51,884 nt of DNA from CAZDBA01 sp964503615 (GTDB lineage Bacteria; Planctomycetota; Planctomycetia; Pirellulales; Pirellulaceae): positions 1-51,884 of the forward strand of contig CAZDBA010000010.1 of assembly GCA_964503615.1 (NCBI GenBank), written 5' to 3'. The notes under the pieces are model-generated. The model made no database searches and was not told the DNA's origin. It saw only the letters and a list, made by a program, of their open reading frames with translations. This document shows positions 9,268 to 17,812 of this stretch, piece after piece; position 1 is the first letter of the stretch; every line of letters starts with the position of its first letter. The position numbers and the translations under genes were made by a program.

Positions 9268-10140
9268 TTAATCGTCAGTTAGCAAATCAATAAACGGTAA
9301 GACATCCGAAAAGTTAACATTGCCATCTTGATTGACATCTGCCTCATCTACGTAAGTAGATAGGACAATAAACGAAACGAAGGGAGCAATGTCCCCAAAG
9401 TCTACAGACCGGTCAAAGTTGCAATCGCCCAACATCACCGTTTCCGTGAACTGGCTGATAAATCGATCCGCAATCACTGACATTCCGCACTCTCGACCTA
9501 GCGGGCAACTTTGCGGGTGAAAGTTATCTGGGGATGCAAACTCTGGGTCGATTATTTGATCGTCATTTACATCTAGAATCGACCTTATGTCGAACAGGCT
9601 CACCGAGTCAGAAGAAGCCGCCTTGTTAATCACCCAGGCATCCAATTCATCTGCAGTTGCTTGCATTGTTGAATTCCAAATACCAACTCGTCCTGCTGAG
9701 GGTGGTATTGTGGTTAGGATGATGTGCTCACCATTTGTTTGATCAATAATGCCCTGTATCGACGCTTGTATCTGACTTGCAGAATTTCGTCGCCCACTTA
9801 TATCATTGACTCCACCGGCAATCACCACTGCGTCATATGTATCTGGCGTATACTGATCAGCAAAAAGCCGGTTCATTAGATAAACGGATCTGCCAGCCGC
9901 CGAGAAGAAGGTCAGCCTAAAATCCGCCTCTGACCTGACTTTGCCAGCCCAATCAGAATTTCTATCATTTGTGAAGGAGTCTCCCACCAATAAAATGTGG
10001 TCTCCCGCCCCAAACCGAGGAACTTGGCTTTCAGAGTTAGAAGGATCTAAAGTTAATTGCCCCAGTACAGGTGAATGGAAGCACATGATTGCAAGGTTCA
10101 CGGCTACTACCAATGCCATCACAATAACAGGTTGTTTCAT
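9268..10140 (-). CDS. Exported SGNH-type hydrolase with C-terminal dockerin-like EF-hand pair
   Basis: 290 residues. A signal peptide covers about residues 1-27. The SGNH/GDSL esterase motifs are present: block I LLVGDSFTND (Ser near 54), block III VIAGGVNDISG (Asn near 113), and block V with the catalytic Asp and His in ASPDNFHPQ (near 204-208). The last 55 residues form two calcium-binding repeats, GDCNFDRSVDFGDI and ADVNQDGNVNFSDV. These are dockerin type I-like, and I read them as a planctomycete cell-surface or export tail. Probable role: extracellular esterase or acetylesterase on polysaccharides; the substrate is not shown. It starts 31 bases downstream of the selenoprotein stop, so they may share a transcript. 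Confidence 0.85.
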   Translation of the reverse strand: MKQPVIVMALVVAVNLAIMCFHSPVLGQLTLDPSNSESQVPRFGAGDHILLVGDSFTNDRNSDWAGKVRSEADFRLTFFSAAGRSVYLMNRLFADQYTPDTYDAVVIAGGVNDISGRRNSASQIQASIQGIIDQTNGEHIILTTIPPSAGRVGIWNSTMQATADELDAWVINKAASSDSVSLFDIRSILDVNDDQIIDPEFASPDNFHPQSCPLGRECGMSVIADRFISQFTETVMLGDCNFDRSVDFGDIAPFVSFIVLSTYVDEADVNQDGNVNFSDVLPFIDLLTDD

Positions 10141-10170
10141 GCTTCCATTTCCTTTTGTCTGATACCGGTC

Positions 10171-11199
10171 TTACGGCGTTTTGACTCTGGACATAGTACT
10201 TTCAATAGTTTTTTCGCCAAATTCCAGCTGGCCCACGATTTGAGTGCCATCGAACTTGCCGCTAAAGCTAACCCGAGTTTCGCCGTCCATGAAGTTAAAC
10301 GACAGTTGAGTTCCATTGAAGCGAATGTTCTCCAATTGCCACTCGGAACTGCCCATCGCACCTACTCCAGCGGCCTGACTCTCCTCAACTGAAAAATTTA
10401 GGCTACCAGTCGTTTCTTTGCCTTCCGAAACGTTTGTAACAGTCCAATCGCCAGAGATCTTTTCGACCTGTCGCGCCGTTTCTCGGTTCAGCTTTGCCTG
10501 TCGTGCTGCGGTTGCTCGGTCCGCTTTTTCGATCGCTTCAGGTGACAACTCCGGCTCTTCGCCAGATTCCTGGAAATTCTCCAACCACTCTTCGGCGGCA
10601 TCCAGTCCAGGCCCGAATCCAAATGGCCCGCGCGCGGCGGCTACTGCCAATCGACCATCTGTGCGAACCAGAAAAACTCGATCAGGCAAAGCGCTATACG
10701 CCCCATTGGTCGAGTTGTCCATTTTGTCGATCAACATAGGCATCGTTAATTTCCCCTCTTCAAGGAGAATTTGAGCCGAAGAGCATCGTTCTTCGTAATT
10801 TGTGTGGTTCTTAATGCCCTTTTGTTCGGCCAATCTAGTGGGGCGATTGCTATCCATAGCATGGGCTTCATGAATGTAAACTAAACGAAACTCGGCAATA
10901 TCTTTGTATTGCTGATACATTTTTTCCATTGAACCAACCTGGTTCAAAAAGGGAGGTCATGTGTAACTGCCGAAGAAAAGAACGACCGGTTTTTCCTGTC
11001 GTATTACATCCAAATCGGTTACTGACTCGCCATCAAGTGACTTAAGAACAAACGTCGGCGCAAGTTCGGCGACCTTTAGCCCGCTATCTTGCCCGCCTCG
11101 TCCACCTCGTCCACCTCGCATACCGCCGCCTCGCCGTTGAGCATCCGCCTCGGCAACCAACAGCAACCCAATCACGAGCGACCACAAAAAATATCGCAT
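10171..11199 (-). CDS. Deiodinase-like redoxin selenoprotein (in-frame TGA = Sec81)
   Basis: 342 residues when the TGA at 10957-10959 is read as selenocysteine. Seen directly: a signal peptide (1-20), a short Gly/Arg-rich stretch (21-40), a thioredoxin-fold start (VAELAPTFVLKSLDGE), then VVLFFGSYT-TGA-PPFLNQV, followed in the same frame by LVYIHEAHAMDS. This matches iodothyronine deiodinase-like proteins (human DIO1 has FGSCTUPSF and IYIEEAHASDGW). The frame stays open for 261 codons after the TGA and a SECIS-like hairpin follows it. A roughly 90-residue beta-rich C-terminal domain begins near residue 240 (SGDWTVTNV) after a charged helical linker. Probably a periplasmic thiol/selenol redox enzyme; iodothyronine activity is not implied. 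The start has AAGGAG eight bases upstream. An annotator treating TGA as stop would split it into 80- and 258-residue pieces. Confidence 0.9.
10929..10947 (-). promoter_or_regulatory. Bacterial SECIS-like hairpin
   Basis: Nine bases after the TGA, the minus strand reads TTGAACC-AGGTT-GGTTCAA: a perfect 7-bp stem with a 5-base loop. The apical loop starts 16 bases after the TGA and has G among its first two bases. Both properties agree with the published bacterial SECIS consensus (small loop, early G, about 16-37 base spacing) recognised by SelB. The lower stem may extend by U-A pairs after a 3-base bulge. Binding is inferred, not shown. Confidence 0.85.
10957..10959 (-). other. In-frame TGA selenocysteine codon
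   Basis: On the minus strand the codons read GGC AGT TAC ACA TGA CCT CCC TTT (G-S-Y-T-U-P-P-F). The TGA falls exactly where deiodinases carry their catalytic selenocysteine. Homology-like sequence continues in the same frame on both sides, so this is neither a frameshift nor a terminal stop. The Cys two residues before Sec in vertebrate deiodinases is Tyr here. Confidence 0.9.
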
Positions 11200-11424
11200 T
11201 GTCTTATCTCCTTAAAAAATACCTGATCCACTTGCCGATCCGATAGGGTGTGCATGTCGCCGATCCAAGGGCAAGTCTAATTCGAAACCTTAAACTATCT
11301 AGTCGGAAAGTTGTTTCGAACCAAATTTCAGTCACACGGCAAAACACTTAAAAACCCTATTAAGGTAGGATTCCCAAGCCGCAAACCGGAGTTGATAATA
11401 GCGATCTCGGCTAGAAGCCCCTTA

Positions 11425-12450
11425 TTAGGTAACTGCGATAATTGCTTTGATTACGCCGGATTCGGGCTGGGTAAACGTTTCAAATTCCTCGATTACCGTG
11501 TCGAACGAGGTGCGGTGTGTGATCCAAGGATCGGTATCGATCGTTCCATCTTCGATCAGTCCGATGATCCTTTTAAAGTCACCCGGCATCGCGTTGCGCG
11601 AGGCCAGCAGTGTCATTTCGGGGCGGTGCATCGTCGGATGGTTGAAACTGACTTCCTGAGTGCTGATACCCACGTAAACCAACTTGCCCGTCTGAGCGAC
11701 ATAATTCAATGCATTGGACATCGAGTGGTTGCTACCGGTTGCGTCCGTAACAACCGAGTAAAGATCGCCACCTGTGATCGATTTGATCTCCTCCAATTCC
11801 GAACCGTCCCCTTTGAACTGGACCGTATTCTCAATGCCGTAGGTCTTACGGCAAAAGTCCAATCGCGATTGCACCCTGTCCATTACCGTGATGGTTGCTC
11901 CAGTCAACCGAGTGAATTCCAGCGTTGCCAGCCCGATCGGGCCGGCCCCGATGACCAACACATGTTCACCCGACTCTGGTGCACCGCGATCGGTAGCATG
12001 ACAACCGATCGCCAGCGTTTCGACCAACGCCAATTGCTCGTAGTCCAAACTCTTTGACGAGTGAAGCTTGTCCGCGCGGATTGCGAATTGCTCACACAGC
12101 CCACCATCGATCATGACTCCAATCACGTTCAACGCATCGCAGCAATTCATTTTGCCTTTTCGACATGCGTAGCACTGGCCGCAGTTCATATAGGGCTCAA
12201 CGCTGCAACGATCGCCGGGCGAAACGTTGGTCACACCCTCGCCAACCGCGATCACCTCAACGCCAAGCTCGTGGCCAGGAATTCGAGGGTACCGAAAGAA
12301 AGGCATCTTTCCCAAATAGCCGCTATAGTCCGTGCCGCAGATTCCCATTCGATGTGTACGAACTATCGCATGGCCAGCAGCAGGAGCCGCAGGCGGATCG
12401 ATCTCAATGACTTGAAAATTCTTGGGTTCCAGAAGCTGAATCGCTTTCAC
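11425..12450 (-). CDS. Zinc-dependent medium-chain alcohol/polyol dehydrogenase
   Basis: 341 residues, the usual length for medium-chain dehydrogenases. Catalytic zinc ligands are seen in MGICGTDYSGY (Cys near 38) and PGHELGVEV (His-Glu near 60). The structural zinc lobe is CGQCYACRKGKMNCC (about residues 90-104). The Rossmann motif is VLVIGAGPIGLATLEF (about 165-180), with Asp in TVMDR (about 193), suggesting NAD rather than NADP. It groups by eye with sorbitol, threonine or galactonate dehydrogenases; the substrate cannot be chosen. It lies downstream of the biosynthetic operon, but 165 bases separate it from the last hydrolase, so membership in that operon is doubtful. The 225 bases after its stop hold no further gene before the selenoprotein start. 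Confidence 0.87.
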   Translation of the reverse strand: MKAIQLLEPKNFQVIEIDPPAAPAAGHAIVRTHRMGICGTDYSGYLGKMPFFRYPRIPGHELGVEVIAVGEGVTNVSPGDRCSVEPYMNCGQCYACRKGKMNCCDALNVIGVMIDGGLCEQFAIRADKLHSSKSLDYEQLALVETLAIGCHATDRGAPESGEHVLVIGAGPIGLATLEFTRLTGATITVMDRVQSRLDFCRKTYGIENTVQFKGDGSELEEIKSITGGDLYSVVTDATGSNHSMSNALNYVAQTGKLVYVGISTQEVSFNHPTMHRPEMTLLASRNAMPGDFKRIIGLIEDGTIDTDPWITHRTSFDTVIEEFETFTQPESGVIKAIIAVT

Positions 12451-12615
12451 GTTCGCCTGCCATTAAAGAGTGGAGGGGTAAAGATGGCATGGCCTCCAAA
12501 AACTGCCTGTCCAAATTCAATTTATGGAACACTTAGATTTGTTGCTGACCTTCAGTAATTTAATCGGACAGCTTCAACAGCAACAGGGGCAATTAATAAT
12601 TGATTGACAACAAAG

Positions 12616-13464
12616 TTAACTAACTGCGGCTGCAACCTGAGCGAACTGGCTGGCATACCAATCCCGCAGACGTCCGCATGCCATGCTTCGATTCTGGGAT
12701 AGTCGAAATGTGTGCTCGGCTTCGTGAAAATACTCGACCTGCACCTGATCGTCTGGCTTGATACCATACATTTTTCGAAACTGACCCGCACTGGCAATAT
12801 CTTCGAATCCCTCCGTGTAGACGAACAACATTCGCACACCTCGATCGGCCAGCTGTGAAATTTCGGCAGCAACTTCCTGACAAGATTTTTCGACCTCAAA
12901 GAACTCACTCTCACCCAGCGTTTCACCATCTTGTTCGTTAGAAAGCGGTTCGCCAATGACCCTTCGGCGAATTGCATTTCGCCAAAAACGCGGCTTGAGA
13001 AATCGCAACCCGTAGTGGCGAAAGTAATATCCAAGTGTGCGAAAAACGATGCCGTCAAAAAATACGGCTCCAACGACTCGCGAGTCACCGATTGCAACCT
13101 GATGTGCATTGAACGCACCGCTACACAGACCCACCAAAACAAAACGATCGGTTCCGGTTTCACGAGTCAAAAAGTCCATCGCGTCGGCAGCGTCTTGTAC
13201 AGCGCGGTTCTTCTTCGATAGTTTCCCAGTACGAGTCTCGCTATCGCCCAGCCCGGAAATATCAATTCGCAAGCTCGAGAATCCCGCAGCAGCCAGTAAC
13301 CTCGCCATGTCAACATGAAATCGGAACGGACCAATGTGATGCACGATCCCTGCGTTTAAAATCAGCGCGACCGGCGCACCCTCAACGCGAACCGACTCGT
13401 CGGGCGTACATAAAATCCCGACCAAGCTACTGTCAGGCCCGAATTGGCAAACGGTTTCTTTCAT
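12616..13464 (-). CDS. Alpha/beta hydrolase with Cys nucleophile (GLCSG), candidate release enzyme of the NRPS-PKS operon
   Basis: 282 residues of alpha/beta-hydrolase fold. The nucleophile elbow is LVGLCSGAF (about residues 110-118), so Cys114 replaces the usual Ser. The catalytic His is probably in FHEAEHTF (247 or 251) and an acid in GFEDIAS (about 222). The oxyanion region is NAGIVHHIGPFRF (about 37-49). The overall layout recalls the exosortase-associated hydrolase 1 group, which also has a GLC elbow. Its ATG overlaps the stop of the preceding hydrolase by one base, so it is the last gene of the biosynthetic operon. Since the final synthetase lacks a thioesterase, I infer that this protein hydrolyses or otherwise releases the PCP-bound product. 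An editing thioesterase role is the alternative. Confidence 0.8.
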   Translation of the reverse strand: MKETVCQFGPDSSLVGILCTPDESVRVEGAPVALILNAGIVHHIGPFRFHVDMARLLAAAGFSSLRIDISGLGDSETRTGKLSKKNRAVQDAADAMDFLTRETGTDRFVLVGLCSGAFNAHQVAIGDSRVVGAVFFDGIVFRTLGYYFRHYGLRFLKPRFWRNAIRRRVIGEPLSNEQDGETLGESEFFEVEKSCQEVAAEISQLADRGVRMLFVYTEGFEDIASAGQFRKMYGIKPDDQVQVEYFHEAEHTFRLSQNRSMACGRLRDWYASQFAQVAAAVS

Positions 13465-14303
13465 TAGACAGCCCCTACCATTTCGTTATTGTTGGAAACG
13501 GTCAATGCACCGATTCTTTTCAAGCGGTCAAACATGTCAGCAACCGTTTTAACGATCAACCGATTGGTTTGAGGACGCAACCAAGCCGTCTCCATTGTCA
13601 ACAATTGATTCCAAGCCGCTTCATCATCTGTCCGAACAACTCGTTGCAAACTGGGCTCTGTGTGCGAAAAACTCTGGCGATTCGATTTCAAATCAACGAT
13701 CAACTGGGGCAGATAGAGCTTGCTCAAGTCCAATTTGGTCTGCTCGATTTCATCCAAAAGCTGACGTTTGAAATTGAACCCGAGTATCTCTTCTTTCTCC
13801 AAATCGTTTGGTGTCTTCATCGCGGTAACCCAAAGATCCATCATCTTGGCATGCATGGTTCGCAGGTTCCTCAAGTAGCTCAAGCCATCGACGACAGGCT
13901 CCCAGGCGACCAATGAATGAACATCGTCACGTTGCATTGCGGTCAGCGCTGATAAAGTTGCTCCAAACCGAAGTCCAATCAACATAACGTTGTCTGCATT
14001 CGATTTTTTACGTACCCAAGCGATAGCTTGACCTACATCGTTGATCCAAGGCTGCAACGATTTCAGGTCGCGGATCTTTCCTGCTGAATCACCGTGGCCT
14101 GTCAAGTCAAAGCGGAGCACATGCGCGCCGCTGCGAGCCAATTGCTTGGCAAGCAGTTTTCCATTCCAATGCGAACGGATGTACTCTTGGCCAAGCGGCG
14201 AACAAATCACGACCGCGCGCGGAGCCAAATCGTTGGCCCTGTGCGGCTTGTGATACACGCCGTAAAGGGGGTGGTTCGAGTTGCCGAAGAATAACGGTTG
14301 CAT
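13464..14303 (-). CDS. Alpha/beta-hydrolase-fold protein with degenerate active site (GLRFG)
   Basis: 279 residues from the ATG at 14303, two bases after the synthetase stop. A longer reading from 14339 would overlap the synthetase by 34 bases and adds no fold-related sequence. The fold is clear: VVICSPLGQEYIRSHW (about 31-46), LRFDLTGHGDSAG (about 63-75), then the elbow VMLIGLRFGA (about 106-115). Arg112 sits where the nucleophile should be. I find no convincing catalytic His near the C-terminus. This resembles the exosortase-associated hydrolase 2 type with its GLR elbow. It may be a non-catalytic partner of the neighbouring Cys hydrolase, or a binding protein for the product. Function is inferred from operon position only. 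Confidence 0.78.
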   Translation of the reverse strand: MQPLFFGNSNHPLYGVYHKPHRANDLAPRAVVICSPLGQEYIRSHWNGKLLAKQLARSGAHVLRFDLTGHGDSAGKIRDLKSLQPWINDVGQAIAWVRKKSNADNVMLIGLRFGATLSALTAMQRDDVHSLVAWEPVVDGLSYLRNLRTMHAKMMDLWVTAMKTPNDLEKEEILGFNFKRQLLDEIEQTKLDLSKLYLPQLIVDLKSNRQSFSHTEPSLQRVVRTDDEAAWNQLLTMETAWLRPQTNRLIVKTVADMFDRLKRIGALTVSNNNEMVGAV

Positions 14304-14305
14304 AA

Positions 14306-17300
14306 TTAGTCCCAAAATCCTTTCAGGTTCCGCAGCCATCCTTTGCGTTGTTTACCTTTGCTGGATTCGGAGGTGGATTCCGACTGAACTTGTTCAACGT
14401 TTTCAGTTTGATCGTTCTGGGCCACAGTCGCCGGATCTACCGCTTTGCCAGTTTTCGATTCCTTTTTCGAAACCTCTTTGGGTTCAGCTTCTGTCTCAAC
14501 TTCTGATTGGCCTTTGAACGCGTAAGACTCGTTCAACTTTTCGGACAACTGCTGCAATGTGCATACGAGAAAATCTTGAGGTCCAAGCTTGATTCCCGTT
14601 TCATCATTTACCGTCGTGATAACTTTCATAACTAACAGCGAGTGACCACCCACGTCAAAGAACGTATCGTTCAACCCGATATCGTCGGTTTCCAAAACCT
14701 CAGACCACAACTTGTACATGAACTTTTCAGCAGACGTTTCGGGGCCGGCCTGACCCTGATCCGATGCGTTTGCTTCGATACCAGGTGCGGGTAACGCCTT
14801 GTAGTCGATCTTACCATTGTTAGTTTGCGGCATCGCTTCCAACTGAACGAAGTTTTGCGGCACCATGTAATAAGGCACAGAAGCTCGCAAATGATCGCGC
14901 AATTCGCTTGCCGAAACCGACTGATCTGAACTGGTCACAAAGTAGGCCACCAAACGGGTGTCGCCGGGCGTATCTTCCCGAACGATCACGACATTTTGCT
15001 GAATTGCCGAATGGGTTTCGATGTTTTGTTCGATCTCACCAAGCTCGATACGGAATCCGCGAACTTTGACCTGTTTATCGTTACGGCGGAGGAACTGAAT
15101 ATTTCCGTCAAACCGATAGCGGGCAAGGTCCCCTGTTTTGTACAGTCGATCGTTTACATAGTCGACAAAAGGACTTCGGTATCGGTTCTCTATGAATCGT
15201 TCGTCGGTCAAATCTGGTCGATTTCGATAGCCTAACGTGACGCCGGCACCGCCGATGAAAACTTCGCCCTCGGATCCAACTGGAACTTCGTTGCCGTTGG
15301 CATCCAGAATGTAGATCTGAGTGTTGCCAATCGGTTTACCGATCAGAATCGGAGCATCTGCCGATTTGATTTGGAACGCGGCCGACCAAACGGTGGTCTC
15401 TGTGGGACCGTACATATTCCAAAGCTCGCTACAACGCTCCAACAACGGTTGAACCAAATCGCTGGGCATCGGTTCGCCACCGCAGAGGACTTTCATGTCG
15501 GACTTGCCAGTCCAACCGGATTGGATCATCAATCGCCACGTAGCAGGCGTCGCTTGCAAAAGGGAAATGTCGTTGTCGACCAACGCTTGTGTTAACAGTT
15601 TGCCATCGGAGGCACTTTGGCTATCCATGATGACAACAGTCCCGCCGAAAACAGTCGGTAGGTAAAGTTCGAGGACTGCAATGTCAAACGAAAGTGTAGT
15701 GACCGCCAGAACAGAATCATCCGCTGTAAATCCGGGCGTCTGCTGCATGGCGTACAGAAAGTTAACAACAGGACCGTGAGGAACTTGCACGCCCTTCGGC
15801 TTGCCCGTAGATCCTGATGTATAAATTACGTAGCAAATATCAGCCGGAGAGGCATCGTTCTCTACAGGAGCAGAATCAAGCGATTCGATCTCGTCAGATA
15901 GTGTATCGATTTCGATCTGCGGCTTGTTGAACTCAGCAACACGCTCTTTCAAATCGTCTTCGGTGACGATCAACTTCAGACCAGAGTGATCGCACATGTA
16001 TTGCAGTCGATCGCTGGGATAAGCAGGATCTAACGGAACATATCCGGCTCCGGATTTTAGCAGGCCGTAAAGGTAAACCAACATTCGCTCACTGCGCTCG
16101 ACGCAGATTCCGACCAGATCGCCAGCTTTGACACCTTGTGATTGCAAGTAGCGTGCGATTTTGTTGGATCGGGTTTCGACTTCTGCGTAAGTCAGCTCGG
16201 TATCTTTAAAACGAACCGCGATTTTTTCTGGAGTCTCGGTAGCTTGGCGACTGAACTCTGAATCCAACGTCGCATCCAGTGGATACTCCATGGTCGTTTC
16301 GTTCCAGTCGACAATCACTTGTTGTCGCTGCGGAACACTCATTACCGGCAGGTCCACGATCGAGGCTTCAGGCTGAGCAGCAATTGCATTTAGAAACGCT
16401 GCAAAACCCTCGAAGTAAAACTGCATCGAATTGGTTGAGTACAGGTCGGCATTGTATTGCACTTGCATCTCAACCGACTTGTCCGTTTGAATCACTCCGT
16501 TGATGAACCATTCAAAGTTCTCAAAACTACGTGGCTCAACAGCAACATCCAAACCCTCAAAGCCCATTTGGCTGGCGTCGATAACTGGGTCAATGTTGAA
16601 CGATATGCTCAGCATAGGTGGGCGACTGGGATCACGTGGCGGAGCCAGTTTGCGAAGGAGTGTACCGTAAGAGTAACGCTGGTGGTCCAGGGCGTTTAGC
16701 AACTCGGTACGGACCTGTTTCATGTAATCCGTAAAGGAACTACTCGTATCAATTTGGGTTCGAAACGGCAACGTGTTGACACAGTGACCGATCAATTCGG
16801 TCTGATCCATGGCAGCTTGCCCAGCAGTTGGAATACCAACACAGAAATCGTCGTTGCCACTCAACCGGGACACGTAGGCGTTGAACGCGGCAAGCATGAT
16901 GTTGTAGAGACTGCAACCTGATTTAGCGCCGATCTTACGAACTTTTTCGATCAGGTCTGATGAGAACACATGATCGTACCGTCGACCAAAGTAGCTGCGC
17001 ACATTGGGCCGTCGGTTTTCTGTAGGCAGATCCAAAACAGGAATCGAATCAGAAAATTGCTCGACCCAGTACGCTTCGTCCTTCTGTCCCTCTTCCGAAA
17101 CAAAATACTCTTCCATCGCTTTTGCGTAGTCAGAGTATTGGTGTGCTGGCGGTAACGGTTCGACTTCGACTCCTGACAGGACATCGTAAAAATGTCCCAA
17201 ATCGCGGCAAAGAACCCAAAGCGACCATCCGTCGAGGATAATGTGGTGAGCAGAAAAAGTTATCTTGTGGTTCGAATCGTCCATCTTCTGAACGACGAAA

Positions 17301-17728
17301 CGAAGCAAGGGACCGTTTACCAAATCGAATGGAGTACAAGCTAAACGCTGTACGGTTTCCAATTCCAAAGCTGGCAAATCGGCGCGAGCCTCTCCGCTCC
17401 AATCAAGCAATTCGAATCCAAACCTGGCTTCATCGTGAACGATAACCTGCTGACCATCTGCACTGAATGTTGATCGAAGGGCAGCATTTCGCTCGACGAC
17501 TTGTTCCATTGCCCGCTGCAAACTGGCCACATTCAGCTTGCCTCGCAAAGTCAAGGAGCTGATTTCGTTGTAGGCGCAGTTCGCCTCTACACTTTGTTGA
17601 CTGGATAGCCAGACTTCCAGCTGAGCTTCGGTAGCGGTAAAGTCCTGCCCTGATTCCTGCTCAGAAGCCGCAGGTACCGACACAAGTGCCGGTGAATCAG
17701 TAAGCGAGTTGTCGTTGGTTGTACTCAT
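14306..17728 (-). CDS. Nonribosomal peptide synthetase, C-A-PCP, predicted glycine module
   Basis: 1140 residues. Condensation domain about 30-460, with the active site HHIILDG at 161-167. Adenylation domain about 480-975, with YTSGSTGKPKG at 636-646, YGPTETT near 773 and the catalytic Lys in NNGKIDY near 973. The peptidyl carrier domain is about 1000-1065, with phosphopantetheine Ser1030 in DVGGHSL. Reading the A-domain pocket by alignment with GrsA gives D-I-L-Q-L-G-M-V-W-K, very close to known glycine codes. No thioesterase, reductase or further condensation domain follows. The last 75 residues are charged and end in a basic, tryptophan-containing stretch. The start is 84 bases after the upstream megasynthase, so it is the second and final assembly-line protein. 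The preceding condensation domain would accept the beta-amino acyl intermediate. Confidence 0.92.
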   Translation of the reverse strand: MSTTNDNSLTDSPALVSVPAASEQESGQDFTATEAQLEVWLSSQQSVEANCAYNEISSLTLRGKLNVASLQRAMEQVVERNAALRSTFSADGQQVIVHDEARFGFELLDWSGEARADLPALELETVQRLACTPFDLVNGPLLRFVVQKMDDSNHKITFSAHHIILDGWSLWVLCRDLGHFYDVLSGVEVEPLPPAHQYSDYAKAMEEYFVSEEGQKDEAYWVEQFSDSIPVLDLPTENRRPNVRSYFGRRYDHVFSSDLIEKVRKIGAKSGCSLYNIMLAAFNAYVSRLSGNDDFCVGIPTAGQAAMDQTELIGHCVNTLPFRTQIDTSSSFTDYMKQVRTELLNALDHQRYSYGTLLRKLAPPRDPSRPPMLSISFNIDPVIDASQMGFEGLDVAVEPRSFENFEWFINGVIQTDKSVEMQVQYNADLYSTNSMQFYFEGFAAFLNAIAAQPEASIVDLPVMSVPQRQQVIVDWNETTMEYPLDATLDSEFSRQATETPEKIAVRFKDTELTYAEVETRSNKIARYLQSQGVKAGDLVGICVERSERMLVYLYGLLKSGAGYVPLDPAYPSDRLQYMCDHSGLKLIVTEDDLKERVAEFNKPQIEIDTLSDEIESLDSAPVENDASPADICYVIYTSGSTGKPKGVQVPHGPVVNFLYAMQQTPGFTADDSVLAVTTLSFDIAVLELYLPTVFGGTVVIMDSQSASDGKLLTQALVDNDISLLQATPATWRLMIQSGWTGKSDMKVLCGGEPMPSDLVQPLLERCSELWNMYGPTETTVWSAAFQIKSADAPILIGKPIGNTQIYILDANGNEVPVGSEGEVFIGGAGVTLGYRNRPDLTDERFIENRYRSPFVDYVNDRLYKTGDLARYRFDGNIQFLRRNDKQVKVRGFRIELGEIEQNIETHSAIQQNVVIVREDTPGDTRLVAYFVTSSDQSVSASELRDHLRASVPYYMVPQNFVQLEAMPQTNNGKIDYKALPAPGIEANASDQGQAGPETSAEKFMYKLWSEVLETDDIGLNDTFFDVGGHSLLVMKVITTVNDETGIKLGPQDFLVCTLQQLSEKLNESYAFKGQSEVETEAEPKEVSKKESKTGKAVDPATVAQNDQTENVEQVQSESTSESSKGKQRKGWLRNLKGFWD

Positions 17729-17812
17729 TTTTCAATCGAAGTTTGATTAAGTGTGTTCAATAGATCGCTGTCAGTAGCTAGATGGCCCGTTCGCTTACGA
17801 ACCAACAGGCAA

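Noticed and set aside
10171..11199. Explaining the split redoxin as a nonsense mutation, frameshift or sequencing error
   Set aside because: The frame is unchanged, the TGA is at the catalytic Sec position of deiodinases, and a consensus SECIS stem follows at the right distance.
11311..12057. A 248-codon plus-strand frame opposite the alcohol dehydrogenase
   Set aside because: The minus strand has full zinc and Rossmann motifs. The plus-strand product shows no recognisable feature.
11425..12450. Counting the alcohol dehydrogenase as part of the biosynthetic operon
   Set aside because: A 165-base gap separates it, unlike the 0-84 base gaps within the operon, and the assembly line needs no such enzyme.
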